DNA of 64,000 bases. Origin: Martelella mediterranea (lineage in GTDB: Bacteria; Pseudomonadota; Alphaproteobacteria; Rhizobiales; Rhizobiaceae). Shown one piece after another: positions 20,050 through 28,404 of the stretch. The position numbers and the translations under genes were made by a program. Numbering within the stretch: the stretch's first letter is position 1; every line of letters begins with the position of its first letter. The DNA lies in assembly GCF_004342225.1 (NCBI RefSeq), contig NZ_SMAR01000007.1, positions 93,603 to 157,602 of the forward strand. The letters are read 5' to 3'. The notes beneath the pieces were generated by a model. The model saw nothing but the letters and a program-made list of their open reading frames with translations, had not been told where the DNA came from and made no database searches.

Positions 20050-20139
20050 AAGTCCTAAACTCCGGAACAGACGATGTTCATAAAACGGGATGCGCCCGGA
20101 CCGCCAAGGCCCTGGCGCATCTCATGAAACGCAGAAAAA

Positions 20140-21132
20140 TCAGTAAGGGCAGGTATTATCAACCGCGTAATCATGCACCTTGATTTCCCCGGAAATGATG
20201 CCTTCCTTGGCCTTATCAACGGCGGCAAGCATCTCTTCCGTGATCAGCGACTTATTGTACTCGTCATAAGCCCAACTGACACCGTCTTCAGCGATTCCGA
20301 GGCTGTTTACGCCCGGCTCGAAACTGCCGTCCATGCTGGTTTCAAAGGCATCATAGACGGCGTTGTCAACGCGCTTGACCATTGAAGTCAGCACCGAACC
20401 GGGATGAACATAGTTCTGGTTGGAATCGACGCCGATGGAGTATTTTTCGCCATCAGCGGCGGCCTGAAGCACGCCGAGACCGGAAGCCCCGGCAGCGGCG
20501 TAGATCACATCAGCGCTCTGATCCATCTGGTTCTTGGTCAGCTCGCCGGCCTTCACCGGGTCATTCCATGCAGCACCGGTTGTACCAACGAAATTGCGGA
20601 GAATCTTGACATTTTCGTCAGCCGCTTTGGCACCCTGCGCATAGCCACAACCAAATTTGTGAATGAGCGGAATATCCATACCGCCGATGAAACCAACCGT
20701 GCCGGTTTCGGATTTCATTGCGCCAAGAAGGCCGACAAGATAAGAGCCCTGCTCTTCCTTGAAGACAATCGACTGAACGTTCGGTCCCTCGACCACATCA
20801 TCGACGATGTAGAATTCAGTGTCAGGAAACTGCGGTGCAATTTTCTGAACAGCAGATTTCCAGGCGAATGAAAGCGCAACAACCGGACTAAAACCCATGG
20901 AGGCGAAGTTCAGGATCGCCTGCTCACCCTGCGTATCACCGGTCGGCTCAAAATCGCGATAAGCAACACCGGTATCCTTCTTGAAGCGTTCTGCACCATT
21001 ATAGGCAGATTCATTGAAGGATTTATCGAACTTCCCGCCAGTTCCGTAAACCAGCGCCGGCTTGAAATCGGCAGCAAGTGCGGATGTCGACATGGCGGCG
21101 ACGGCAAGAAGGCTCAAAACAGTTTTTTTCAT
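20140..21132 (-). CDS. BMP-family nucleoside-binding lipoprotein/periplasmic protein
   Basis: A 330-residue periplasmic substrate-binding protein of the Bmp/Med (PnrA) family that captures nucleosides for the ABC importer. A signal peptide (MKKTVLSLLAVAAMSTSALA) ends near residue 20. No lipobox Cys is visible at the cleavage site, so it is probably soluble. The mature start ADFKPALVYGTGGKFDKSFNE and the VGVDSNQN-like hinge (SIGVDSNQNY) fit the family. The start at 21132 is chosen for the signal peptide; the open frame reaches 21216 without support. This is the first gene of the operon. Confidence 0.9.
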   Translation of the reverse strand: MKKTVLSLLAVAAMSTSALAADFKPALVYGTGGKFDKSFNESAYNGAERFKKDTGVAYRDFEPTGDTQGEQAILNFASMGFSPVVALSFAWKSAVQKIAPQFPDTEFYIVDDVVEGPNVQSIVFKEEQGSYLVGLLGAMKSETGTVGFIGGMDIPLIHKFGCGYAQGAKAADENVKILRNFVGTTGAAWNDPVKAGELTKNQMDQSADVIYAAAGASGLGVLQAAADGEKYSIGVDSNQNYVHPGSVLTSMVKRVDNAVYDAFETSMDGSFEPGVNSLGIAEDGVSWAYDEYNKSLITEEMLAAVDKAKEGIISGEIKVHDYAVDNTCPY

Positions 21133-21208
21133 AATAGCAGCTCTGTTCCCTTTGATGAACGTGGACCCCTGCACATCTTTTCCTCTTGAAAGGGAAATGA
21201 TGTCACAT

Positions 21209-21227
21209 CCTGACACTAGACGTCAGG
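21209..21227. promoter_or_regulatory. possible operator upstream of the nucleoside operon
   Basis: CCTGAC and GTCAGG form a 6-bp inverted repeat around a 7-base spacer, 77 bases before the start of the binding-protein gene. Its place suits a regulator site for the nucleoside operon. This is position-based inference only. Confidence 0.3.
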
Positions 21228-21304
21228 TTGCAGGCATCGTTACACGGCTTCAACAAAATTTCACCACAAAATTTTCCATTTGAGCAAAATTCGGATGAAC
21301 CGCC

Positions 21305-21338
21305 CAAAAGAAAAGGGAAGCGCAACCGCACTTCCCTT
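21305..21338 (-). terminator. intrinsic terminator of msrA
   Basis: Read on the minus strand, an 8-bp stem (21331-21338 with 21313-21320) is followed by a T-rich run (TTTTCTTTT). It lies about 30 bases after the msrA stop. Confidence 0.75.
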
Positions 21339-21370
21339 CGTCATTTCGCTATGAACGGCCTGACCTGACC

Positions 21371-22021
21371 TTAACCAACGGGGCAGGAAACGCCTGTTCC
21401 GCGAAGGCCGCAATATCCACCCGGGTTCTTGGCAAGATACTGCTGATGATAATCCTCAGCCGGATAGAACGCTCCGGCAGACGTAATCTCCGTCGTGATC
21501 GGTTCGGCGTGCCCCGTCCCATTGAGCGCGGTCTGAAACCTGTCCCGGATCGCTTTTGCCAAATCCAGTTCTGCCGGATCAGCAAGATAGATCGCGGAAC
21601 GGTAAGTTGTGCCAATATCGTTGCCCTGTCGCATACCCTGTGTCGGGTCATGCGCTTCGAAAAAGATCTGCAAAAGCTTTTCAAGGCTCACAATTTCAGG
21701 ATCATAGATCACACGCACGACCTCGGTATGACCGGTCAACCCCGTACAGGTTTCCTCATAGGTGGGGTTCGGCGTGATGCCTCCGGAATATCCGGCAACC
21801 GTGACATAGACACCCGGTGTATTCCACAAAAGCCGCTCCGCGCCCCAGAAGCACCCCATGCCGAGCATGACTTCTTTCATGCCCTCAGGATAAGGCGGGG
21901 CCAGCGGATGCCCGTTGACAAAATGATGGGACGCAGTGGGAATGGGCTGAGACCGTCCCGGCAAAGCGGTTTCAGGTGTTGGCAGTTCCACCTTGTCTTT
22001 CTTCAGCGCTGAAAACAGCAT
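21371..22021 (-). CDS. msrA: peptide methionine (S)-sulfoxide reductase
   Basis: Repairs S-form methionine sulfoxide. The 216-residue protein has the catalytic GCFWGAE motif after VMLGM, the YSGG loop ([16 protein letters not shown]), [21 protein letters not shown], and a C-terminal [13 protein letters not shown] pair of resolving cysteines. The start at 22021 has GGAG 7 bases upstream; the open frame continues to 22207 without a ribosome site. An intrinsic terminator follows. Confidence 0.92.
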   Translation of the reverse strand: MLFSALKKDKVELPTPETALPGRSQPIPTASHHFVNGHPLAPPYPEGMKEVMLGMGCFWGAERLLWNTPGVYVTVAGYSGGITPNPTYEETCTGLTGHTEVVRVIYDPEIVSLEKLLQIFFEAHDPTQGMRQGNDIGTTYRSAIYLADPAELDLAKAIRDRFQTALNGTGHAEPITTEITSAGAFYPAEDYHQQYLAKNPGGYCGLRGTGVSCPVG

Positions 22022-22344
22022 GATCGACTCCATGATCTTCGAAATGACCGGCCCGTTCGGGCGGAATGTCTTTTGGCCTGTTGCGTCTGGATATCGTTTT
22101 CCATTTACGACGCCATTGCGGGAGCAAAACGCGATAGAGTGTTGAACTTTACCGGCTCCAGCGGACGATACTACCAGATAGATAGAAACGGCAGCAGCTT
22201 TCGGCAAGATGACAACTTATCCGGACGCATCGCAACCAGTTCAAAATCGAAGCGCTTGAAGGAGCCGAATGTATGAAAACACCATCATTTTATGCCAATC
22301 AGGCCCGAAAGGCGCAAACGCTTTAAAAAACTGTCAGAATTGGG

Positions 22345-22372
22345 TTGATCATTCACGGATCATCGGTATATA
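22345..22372 (+). promoter_or_regulatory. probable sigma-70 promoter of tRNA-Ser
   Basis: TTGATC (22345-22350) and TATATA (22367-22372) are separated by 16 bases and sit about 45 bases before the tRNA gene, a usual distance for stable RNA promoters. Confidence 0.5.
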
Positions 22373-22417
22373 TCGCGCCGGTCCCGATTGATGGCTTCGG
22401 CCTCTTACGCGGACTTT

Positions 22418-22507
22418 GGACAGGTGGCCGAGCGGTCGAAGGCGCACGCCTGGAACGCGTGTATACGGGAAACCGTATCGAGGGTTCGAATCCCTCTCTG
22501 TCCGCCA
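22418..22507 (+). tRNA. tRNA-Ser (anticodon GGA)
   Basis: A 90-base class II tRNA. The acceptor stem pairs GGACAGG with TCTGTCC, the D arm is GTGGCCGAGCGGTCGAAGGC-like, and the anticodon loop CTGGAAC gives GGA. A long variable arm follows (TATACGGGAAACCGTAT), then the T loop GGTTCGAAT, and CCA is encoded. It reads serine codons UCC/UCU. The prophage target duplication begins 68 bases after its end. Confidence 0.97.
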
Positions 22508-22574
22508 TTACCTCGTCCCAAGATCATGTTTTTATTCATGGTTTTATTTCCAGGGTTGGTTGAGGTACATTTCA

Positions 22575-22579
22575 AGGTA
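22575..22579. repeat. 5-bp target-site duplication, left copy (AGGTA)
   Basis: AGGTA directly precedes the TGT of the left prophage end and is repeated directly after the right end at 63248-63252. A 5-bp duplication is the product of Mu-type transposition. Confidence 0.85.
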
Positions 22580-22650
22580 TGTAGCGTGACGCGCGGTTCC
22601 GGAATTTTGACAGCACGATCCGGAATTTTGTTTTTTGAAATGTAGCGCGC
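22580..22650. repeat. prophage late-gene end with tandem transposase-site candidates
   Basis: The terminal TGTAGCGTGAC is followed by TCCGGAATTTT at 22598 and again at 22619, exactly 21 bp or two helical turns apart. A further TGTAGCGCG lies at 22641-22649. Such spaced, same-face sites are what a MuA-type transposase uses at the R end. Confidence 0.7.
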
Positions 22651-22654
22651 AACG

Positions 22655-22852
22655 TCACTTGGCGGGCCGCTCCTGCAGACTTTCCTTCCAGTCTCCATCA
22701 TAGCCAAAGATCGGGGCGTCGGTCATATCGGCGTACCAGAAGGTCGTGAATGCGGCGGCCCTGGGTTTGCAATACCAGTGCGCCTTGCCGTCGGCGTCCA
22801 TGGCCCACCACCGCGCTTCCCTTGGTGCCTGTTTCCAGTCAACTTTAAACAT
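22655..22852 (-). CDS. small phage protein, 65 aa
   Basis: An unrecognised 65-residue protein rich in Trp and Tyr ([27 protein letters not shown]). A strong AAGGGAG ribosome site lies 6 bases before the ATG. It is the last gene before the prophage end, a position where transposable phages keep accessory (moron-like) genes. No function is proposed. Confidence 0.6.
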   Translation of the reverse strand: MFKVDWKQAPREARWWAMDADGKAHWYCKPRAAAFTTFWYADMTDAPIFGYDGDWKESLQERPAK

Positions 22853-22924
22853 GCATGGCTCCCTTCCGTGTCCGGAGCGTTATCTGTTTGCGACTTTGAG
22901 TACACGGGGCCTCAAGGTCAATCA

Positions 22925-23056
22925 TCAGTCTCGTTTGGGCGGCTTCTTACCTGATCCACCAGGGCTGGTCGTTGGCGTGTAATTTCGTGGTTTGGTATCG
23001 CTGCTGTCCAAGCTTACGAGAATGATGGCCAACAACAGCATGCCTAAAATCATCAT
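22925..23056 (-). CDS. 43-aa membrane microprotein
   Basis: Starts ATG ATG at 23056 with AAAGGG 8 bases upstream. The product begins with a single hydrophobic helix (MMILGMLLLAIILVSLD) and ends in a polar, Pro/Lys-rich tail (SGKKPPKRD). It is too short for standard ORF cut-offs. It is probably a membrane peptide of the terminal accessory cluster; the function is unknown. Confidence 0.55.
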   Translation of the reverse strand: MMILGMLLLAIILVSLDSSDTKPRNYTPTTSPGGSGKKPPKRD

Positions 23057-23117
23057 GTTCTTTGCCCTTTAGTTAAGAAGAAGCCCGCCCCATTCTCATG
23101 AGGCGGGGCTGCTGTTT

Positions 23118-23336
23118 CTAACGCTCAGTTCGCATGCGGTTGATGGAGCGGGTTGCCGAGAGCATGGCGGCGATCTCCTCCAGATGTTCATCCAACCGGC
23201 ATAAGCCGCCGACCGCGCAGTTCGGGCCGTTTTCCTCAATATCCTTTGACGCCAGATCGGTGATGTTCATGATCTCCTCGGCCGAGACCTGCATGGTCTT
23301 GATCAGCTGCTTCATGGTTTCGCGTTTATCGATCAT
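23118..23336 (-). CDS. small helical phage protein, 72 aa
   Basis: A 72-residue, mostly helical acidic protein (MKQLIKTMQVSAEEIMNITDLASKDIEEN...EEIAAMLSATRSIN) with two cysteines near CAVGGLC. The AGGAGATAAAG sequence before its ATG is an excellent ribosome site. It lies between the Dam methylase and the terminal microproteins. It matches no family I recognise. Confidence 0.65.
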   Translation of the reverse strand: MIDKRETMKQLIKTMQVSAEEIMNITDLASKDIEENGPNCAVGGLCRLDEHLEEIAAMLSATRSINRMRTER

Positions 23337-23448
23337 CTTTATCTCCTATGATGGTTGATGACCGGACCATCGCTCTCGTGGCCGTCGAAGACGAGCAATC
23401 CACGTGCTTCCGTCGGCCGGACGTGAATCAATTTTGCTGCTCTTCGCT

Positions 23449-24270
23449 TCATTCTGCCGCCATGCGCAGGGTCTTTGCTGGCGTTATGATCACCTCCTTC
23501 ACGCCCTTCCCGTTGCCGTCCGATATCGAATAGGTGCAGTCGACCTCCTCGATGTCGAAACGGGCGAAGGTTTCAAAGACGCCTTGAACCGCGTTCAAAG
23601 ACAGAATGAAGGTGCCTTGAAGTCCTTCGAGAACATCTGCCATCTGTTCGAAATCATCCCGGCCGAAGACGCCGGTTCCGTAGTCGGTCTCATTGCCCCA
23701 ATATGGCGGGTCGAGATAAAACAGCATGCCCGGCCGATCATAGCGGCGAATGAACTCCTGCCACGGCAGGCACTCGATCACGACACCGGCAAGACGCTCG
23801 TGGATATCCTCCAGCGTTGAGGCAAGCTTGGTCAGATTGAACCGGGCGCTGGTGGTTTTGCTGACGCCGAAATTCCGGCCAGCCACCTTGCCGCCGAAGG
23901 CCAGACGCTGAAGATAAAGAAAGCGGGCCGATCGCTCCAGATCGGTGAGCGTCGTTGGGTCCGTCTTCATCAGCCGTTCGAATTCGCGGCGGCCGGAGAT
24001 CTGGAAGCGAAGCGTATCCATGAACTGCGGAAAGTGGCGCTGCAGGATGCGGAAGAAGTTGGCAACATCACCACTGATATCGTTGATCACTTCTGTTTTC
24101 GGCTGATGGTCCCGGCGCAGAAACACCCCGCCCATGCCCACAAACGGTTCTGCGTAGCCATCATGATCGATCGCGTTGATCTTGGCGATGACGGTTTTCG
24201 AGAGGATGCGCTTGCCACCGATATAACCGGCCGCAGGCGTGACCGGCGTAACCGGCTGCTGATTTACCAT
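23449..24270 (-). CDS. D12-class DNA adenine N6-methyltransferase
   Basis: A 273-residue Dam-like enzyme transferring methyl from SAM to adenine. The SAM-binding motif is YIGGKRIL and EPFVGMGGVFLRR (residues 16-53); the catalytic DPPY is at 187-190 (FYLDPPYWGNE). No restriction gene is adjacent. It occupies the end of the late operon, where Mu carries the mom modification gene, so protection of packaged phage DNA from host restriction is the likely job (inference). The ribosome site is weak. The target sequence cannot be told. Confidence 0.88.
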   Translation of the reverse strand: MVNQQPVTPVTPAAGYIGGKRILSKTVIAKINAIDHDGYAEPFVGMGGVFLRRDHQPKTEVINDISGDVANFFRILQRHFPQFMDTLRFQISGRREFERLMKTDPTTLTDLERSARFLYLQRLAFGGKVAGRNFGVSKTTSARFNLTKLASTLEDIHERLAGVVIECLPWQEFIRRYDRPGMLFYLDPPYWGNETDYGTGVFGRDDFEQMADVLEGLQGTFILSLNAVQGVFETFARFDIEEVDCTYSISDGNGKGVKEVIITPAKTLRMAAE

Positions 24271-24413
24271 TTCAAATATCTCACGACTCAGTCACAAAGC
24301 CGCTGCCCGCTTTTCGCGGGTACGGGTGCGACGGTTATCGTGTGTTGCTGTCGGGCGGGTTCGGACCCCCATCCAGTCCCCGCCGCCAGGGCTTGCCCTG
24401 GCCACCTGTCACA

Positions 24414-25385
24414 TCATGCTTTCTTGCCCTCCTTTGTTGCCTCCAGACTGATCTGGACTGAGTAGCCATTGGAGAACTGGTGACGCACCGATTTGACGTA
24501 CCAGAGGCCAGCAGCTTCCTGGCGGAAACCGGTGGCATTGATCGTGGTGCCTGCCAGAATATCGGTGCGGCCTGCCATGGTGATCGAGCCGGAGCCGGTT
24601 TTGGCCGCCTGCCGGTTGGCCTCGGATCGCGCGGCGGCTTCGGCTTCCTCTTTTGTGGCATAGGTGGTTCGAAGCGTCTTCGAAGGGCCTTCAAGGCCGG
24701 TTTCAGCGGTCGTTGTCTGAACCGTGTTGGTTTCCCGATCGTACCAGCCCGCCTTCGCATTGCCGTAGGTCGGGCGCGGCTCGATGGAAAATGACCAGCT
24801 TGCGCATTCCGCTTTGTCGATCGTGATCGGGGCGAGAATGCCGGGTTCTAAAAATAAGAACTTTCCATCCTTGATGGAAAATTGCGCGCCGGTGCGCCGG
24901 GCCAGACGGCTTAAAAAATCGGCCGTGCTTTGATTGGTCCGCGCGATATAGGGAATGACAAGCTGGTCGAAGTTTTCCGAGACCTTGGCATCATAACCGT
25001 GCCGATCGGCAAGCTGGCGGACGATATCGCCTGCGCTCATATCGTCGAAATGCTCGTCGGCCGGTTCCTTCACCGCCTTGCGCATATCGGTCGAGCGGCC
25101 GGACAGCGTGATAAACTCGCCACCGCTGCCGCCCCTGATCTTCGGCTTTTCGATTTCAAACAGGCCCATCCTGGCCGCACCGCCCGGCCGGTAGCCGAAA
25201 TCGAGCTGAAGCTTCGCACCGGCCGGTGGAATGGCAACGGCATTGTCGGCATCGTCAAAGGTCAGTTCGCAGGTGTCGGCGGTGTCTTGCGTATTATCGA
25301 CAATGGAAGCCGAGACCAGGCGATTGTAAAAACCATCCCGGACGGCTGAACCGTTGACCTTCGCTTCGATAAAGGGCGTGGCCAT
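24414..25385 (-). CDS. phage late control D / baseplate hub protein (P2 gpD-like)
   Basis: A 323-residue P2 gpD family protein, the baseplate hub homologous to the VgrG/T4 gp27 fold. It shows the family pattern of an early FYNRLVSASIVDNTQDTADTCELTFDD stretch, a tail-spike hub core and a GTTINATGF... LWYVKSVRHQF C-terminal strand set. It overlaps gene X by one base (TGATG). In P2-like tails D follows U and X at the end of the tail operon, as here. A spacer of 143 bases with GC-rich hairpins (24390-24407) separates it from Dam. Confidence 0.87.
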   Translation of the reverse strand: MATPFIEAKVNGSAVRDGFYNRLVSASIVDNTQDTADTCELTFDDADNAVAIPPAGAKLQLDFGYRPGGAARMGLFEIEKPKIRGGSGGEFITLSGRSTDMRKAVKEPADEHFDDMSAGDIVRQLADRHGYDAKVSENFDQLVIPYIARTNQSTADFLSRLARRTGAQFSIKDGKFLFLEPGILAPITIDKAECASWSFSIEPRPTYGNAKAGWYDRETNTVQTTTAETGLEGPSKTLRTTYATKEEAEAAARSEANRQAAKTGSGSITMAGRTDILAGTTINATGFRQEAAGLWYVKSVRHQFSNGYSVQISLEATKEGKKA

Positions 25386-25642
25386 CAGTCCCAGAGCCTC
25401 ACGGTTTCAGCGGGCTTTGCCGCAGTCTCGAACTCCGGCAGGTGAACAACCGTGCCGATCGGCAAAACCGAACCGAGCGCGGCAAGGCCGGGATTGATGG
25501 CGAGCGTTGCCTCGACATAGCCGTAAAGCAGCCCGGCCTGTTTGCGGTCGCCAAGGCGAGCATAGGCGAATTCAAAGCAGACCAGATCAAGGCTGGCATC
25601 TTCCTTGTTCACTTTGATGGTGGTTGCTGGCAGCTTCGTCAT
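25385..25642 (-). CDS. tail protein X (LysM-like, P2 gpX)
   Basis: An 85-residue protein of the gpX family, which has a LysM-like fold and caps the tail or binds the hub. Its C-terminal LPIGTVVHLPEF is characteristic. The start is taken as ATG 25642; GTG 25648 overlapping the U stop is the alternative. The order U-X-D is as in P2-type tails. Confidence 0.8.
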   Translation of the reverse strand: MTKLPATTIKVNKEDASLDLVCFEFAYARLGDRKQAGLLYGYVEATLAINPGLAALGSVLPIGTVVHLPEFETAAKPAETVRLWD

Positions 25643-25644
25643 GA

Positions 25645-26082
25645 TCACATCCCGAACAGGCCGACCGGTTTTCCACCGGCCTCATGGCTTGGTGCAAGCT
25701 CGATTGCATACTGGATGCGGCGGCCTTTGCCGTCCGGCCCGATATAGGTTTGCGTGTCCTCAATAGCCTTGATCATCACAAGCCCGAAGACTTCCGCTGC
25801 CGTGCCGGTACCAACGGCCCAGCCGGTAAACGAAAGCGGGCGACCGGCCATCTGGCTGGCGCGCAGCTTCTCGTATTCCGCGCGGTCATCGAACTCTTCG
25901 GGAAACAGCAGGCCGGATATGGTGATGGTGCCGCGCTTGTGGCCGGTAAACTGTGTGCCAGCGCGCCCGCCGAAACGGGCGATTTCGGCCAGCTCGGTTT
26001 CGGTGCGCCTACGGATCGACTGGAAATTCAGACTGGTGACCTCAAACGTGTGCGGCCCAAGGCCCAGAAGCGGCATGCCCAT
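25645..26082 (-). CDS. tail protein U (P2 gpU-like)
   Basis: A 145-residue tail terminator/completion protein. MPLLGLGPHTFEVTSLNFQSIRRRTE at the start and GRRIQYAIELAPSHEAGG near the end are typical of gpU. The ATG overlaps the tape measure stop by one base (TGATG), with GGAG 8 bases upstream. It acts at the sheath/tube end during tail completion. Confidence 0.85.
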   Translation of the reverse strand: MGMPLLGLGPHTFEVTSLNFQSIRRRTETELAEIARFGGRAGTQFTGHKRGTITISGLLFPEEFDDRAEYEKLRASQMAGRPLSFTGWAVGTGTAAEVFGLVMIKAIEDTQTYIGPDGKGRRIQYAIELAPSHEAGGKPVGLFGM

Positions 26083-28403
26083 CAATCATCTCCATCGTAA
26101 AACGTACCGGATTGCGCGGAAGACAGCCCGCCTCCGGAGGCGCGTGCATTGGCGGTTGCCGTGCGCAGTTCACCGGCGGCGGCAGTGATGGCGCTCGCCG
26201 CATCCTGCATGGCATTGCCTGCGGCCTTGCCGCCGTCTTCAACGGCCTTGCCGGAGCGCGATGCGCTTTGTTCCAGCTCATCGCCAGCGCCGGTCATCCA
26301 GTCCCATGATTTGCCAAGCCAGCTTTTTTCATCTGCCGTTGACGGCTGGCCGATCGGCGGACCGATATCGGCATAGGCTGAAGATGCACCGTTATCATTG
26401 GCCGGTTCTGCAGGCGGTTCGTCATCGTCACCGCCGCCGCCAAGCAACCGGTCGAGCCATGCCGGTTTTTTGAAGACGCCGGAAAGATCGATTGTACCGA
26501 TCTTCTCGCGGATCAAGGCGGGCCAGTTCGTGAGCCATTCCCAGATGAAGGCGGCTCCGGCCTTGATGCCGTTGGCGATCTTTTCGCCGATCTCGCGACC
26601 GGCATTCTCATAGTTGGCCTTTTCTTCATCGGTGAGCTTTTCCTGTTTGAAAAGCCCTTTGAGCCAGGCAAACGCCCCGTCGAGCAGTTCCTTCGCGCCA
26701 TCAATGATGCCGGAGAAGTCGAAGAAATCGCGGACGGCCTGTTTTGCGCCGGATGTATCAATGCCGGTGATGGCGGAGAACTTGTCCAGCAGCCAGTCGA
26801 TCTTGCCGCCGACAAAATCGAGCGCGCCGCCGAGCAGGTCTTTCAGCGGCCCGAAAAAGCCCGAGAGAAACGAACTAACGTGATCCCAGTATTTCCACAC
26901 CAACAGGGCGGCAGCCGCGATGGCCGCGCCGACGGCCCAGACTGGCGCTGAAATCCCCGCCAGAACTGTGACCAGCCCGCTGCCAAGTGTACCAAGCAGG
27001 CCAAAGGAACCGGCCAGCATGCGGCCAGCACCGGCAATCAACCGCCAGCCGGAGGCAACATTCTTGCCCGACTTATCGAATTTCAGGAAGGCACCTGTCA
27101 GTCCCAGCAGCGGCATGCGCAAGCCTGCAACGGCAAAGCTGGCCAGTCGTGTGGCAATATTGAAGGCCAGAAGCCCGGCAACGGCCATGACAATTGTGCG
27201 GGTTAATTCCGGATTGGCCTGCGTCCAGGCTAAAACCTGATCGATAAGCGGGCGAACCTCCTGCACGATCTCCAGAACCACCGGAAGCAGAACGTTGCCG
27301 ATCGTGATCGCCATGGCCGAAAGCTGGTTCTTCAGCATTGCGAACTGCGCGGTGAATTCTTCCGATTGCTTGCGGTAGGCTTCGTCGACCGCATTCGCGC
27401 CGTTGCGCATGTCATCAAGCGTGGACGTGAACACCTCGTTTTGCGAGCCGGTCAGCCCAATAACGGCGTTATAGGCCTCTTGTGAACCTAACAGCTTCTG
27501 AAGCGCCGCATCATTTCCACCGAGGGCATCACGAATGCGGCTAAACGCCTGCACCATGCCACCGGATTGATCGACCAGGTCTTTGAAATTCTTGGCTCCA
27601 AGTTCCTTGAAAACGGAACGGGTCTCTTTGGTATCCTTGGTCAAGCCGCTGATAGCTGCACGGATTTGTGTATGAACCTGAGCAGCTTTCATGCCAGTTG
27701 TCGTCATCGCTGCGACAGAAGCCAGATATTCGTCGACACCGATGCCTGCGTTAGCAACCGTTCCAGCAACATCACCGAAGCCCTGAGCAAGACCGTCAAT
27801 CGTGGTCTTGCCGTTTTTGACGGTCTTGAAGATCACATCATAGATGCGGTTCTGCTCTTCACCTTCGAGGTTGAACGCGTTGATCGACGAGGTCACCAGA
27901 TCGACCGCTGATTTCGTTGAACCGAGACCGGCAACACCCAGCCTTGCTGAGCCTTCCAGAACCCTGAATTGGTCAGCGGCGGATATTCCGGCCGAACGCA
28001 CATCATAAAGCGCGCCGGTCAGGTCATTCAGCTTCACCGGCGTGCGGGCAGCGATTTCGAGCACCTTGCTCTTCATCGCGTCCATGCTTTCCACGGACGT
28101 ATCAATCAGGGTTGAGACATTGGCCATCTGGGCAGAGAAGTCAGCCGCCATCATGATTGGCGAAACGATGATAGCGCCCATGGCGGCAGCGCCGAGAAGG
28201 CGCTGCCGCGCCTTCTGCAGATTGGCCTCGGCCTTCTGGGTGGCCGCTTCCAGATTGTCGACGGAAAAGCGCGTGGCAATGGCCCCGCCGACATTTTTCT
28301 TCATCCGCGACGCGCCGTCTGCAACACGCTTAAAGCCCTCGCGCAGACGCTGCGCGGGGCCGTTGAACTTATCCACCAGGCGAATGACAAGTGACGCATC
28401 CAT
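26082..28403 (-). CDS. tail tape measure protein (P2 gpT-like)
   Basis: A 773-residue protein that sets tail length. It has the TP901-type N-terminal region (coiled-coil, about 1-110, then AMKSKVLEIAARTPVKLNDLTGALYDVRSAG and further ITTTGMKAAQ-type repeats), hydrophobic membrane-like stretches in the middle (about 390-500) and an Ala/Gly-rich C terminus. By the usual 1.5 angstrom per residue rule its length suggests a tail a little over 100 nm. It follows the E/E' chaperone gene by one base. Confidence 0.92.
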   Translation of the reverse strand: MDASLVIRLVDKFNGPAQRLREGFKRVADGASRMKKNVGGAIATRFSVDNLEAATQKAEANLQKARQRLLGAAAMGAIIVSPIMMAADFSAQMANVSTLIDTSVESMDAMKSKVLEIAARTPVKLNDLTGALYDVRSAGISAADQFRVLEGSARLGVAGLGSTKSAVDLVTSSINAFNLEGEEQNRIYDVIFKTVKNGKTTIDGLAQGFGDVAGTVANAGIGVDEYLASVAAMTTTGMKAAQVHTQIRAAISGLTKDTKETRSVFKELGAKNFKDLVDQSGGMVQAFSRIRDALGGNDAALQKLLGSQEAYNAVIGLTGSQNEVFTSTLDDMRNGANAVDEAYRKQSEEFTAQFAMLKNQLSAMAITIGNVLLPVVLEIVQEVRPLIDQVLAWTQANPELTRTIVMAVAGLLAFNIATRLASFAVAGLRMPLLGLTGAFLKFDKSGKNVASGWRLIAGAGRMLAGSFGLLGTLGSGLVTVLAGISAPVWAVGAAIAAAALLVWKYWDHVSSFLSGFFGPLKDLLGGALDFVGGKIDWLLDKFSAITGIDTSGAKQAVRDFFDFSGIIDGAKELLDGAFAWLKGLFKQEKLTDEEKANYENAGREIGEKIANGIKAGAAFIWEWLTNWPALIREKIGTIDLSGVFKKPAWLDRLLGGGGDDDEPPAEPANDNGASSAYADIGPPIGQPSTADEKSWLGKSWDWMTGAGDELEQSASRSGKAVEDGGKAAGNAMQDAASAITAAAGELRTATANARASGGGLSSAQSGTFYDGDD

Positions 28404-28404
28404 G

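Noticed and set aside
22273..22326. 17-codon ORF with a perfect AAGGAG site upstream of tRNA-Ser
   Set aside because: Too short to judge, with no neighbouring gene to act on; may be chance.
22418..22507. tRNA-Ser as the prophage attachment site
   Set aside because: The 5-bp duplication lies 68 bases beyond the tRNA, no tRNA sequence is repeated at the other end, and the element has a DDE transposase and no integrase.
22405..22707. Minus-strand 100-codon ORF over the tRNA gene
   Set aside because: Its centre ([20 protein letters not shown]) is the translation of the antisense strand of tRNA-Ser, a well-known false protein.
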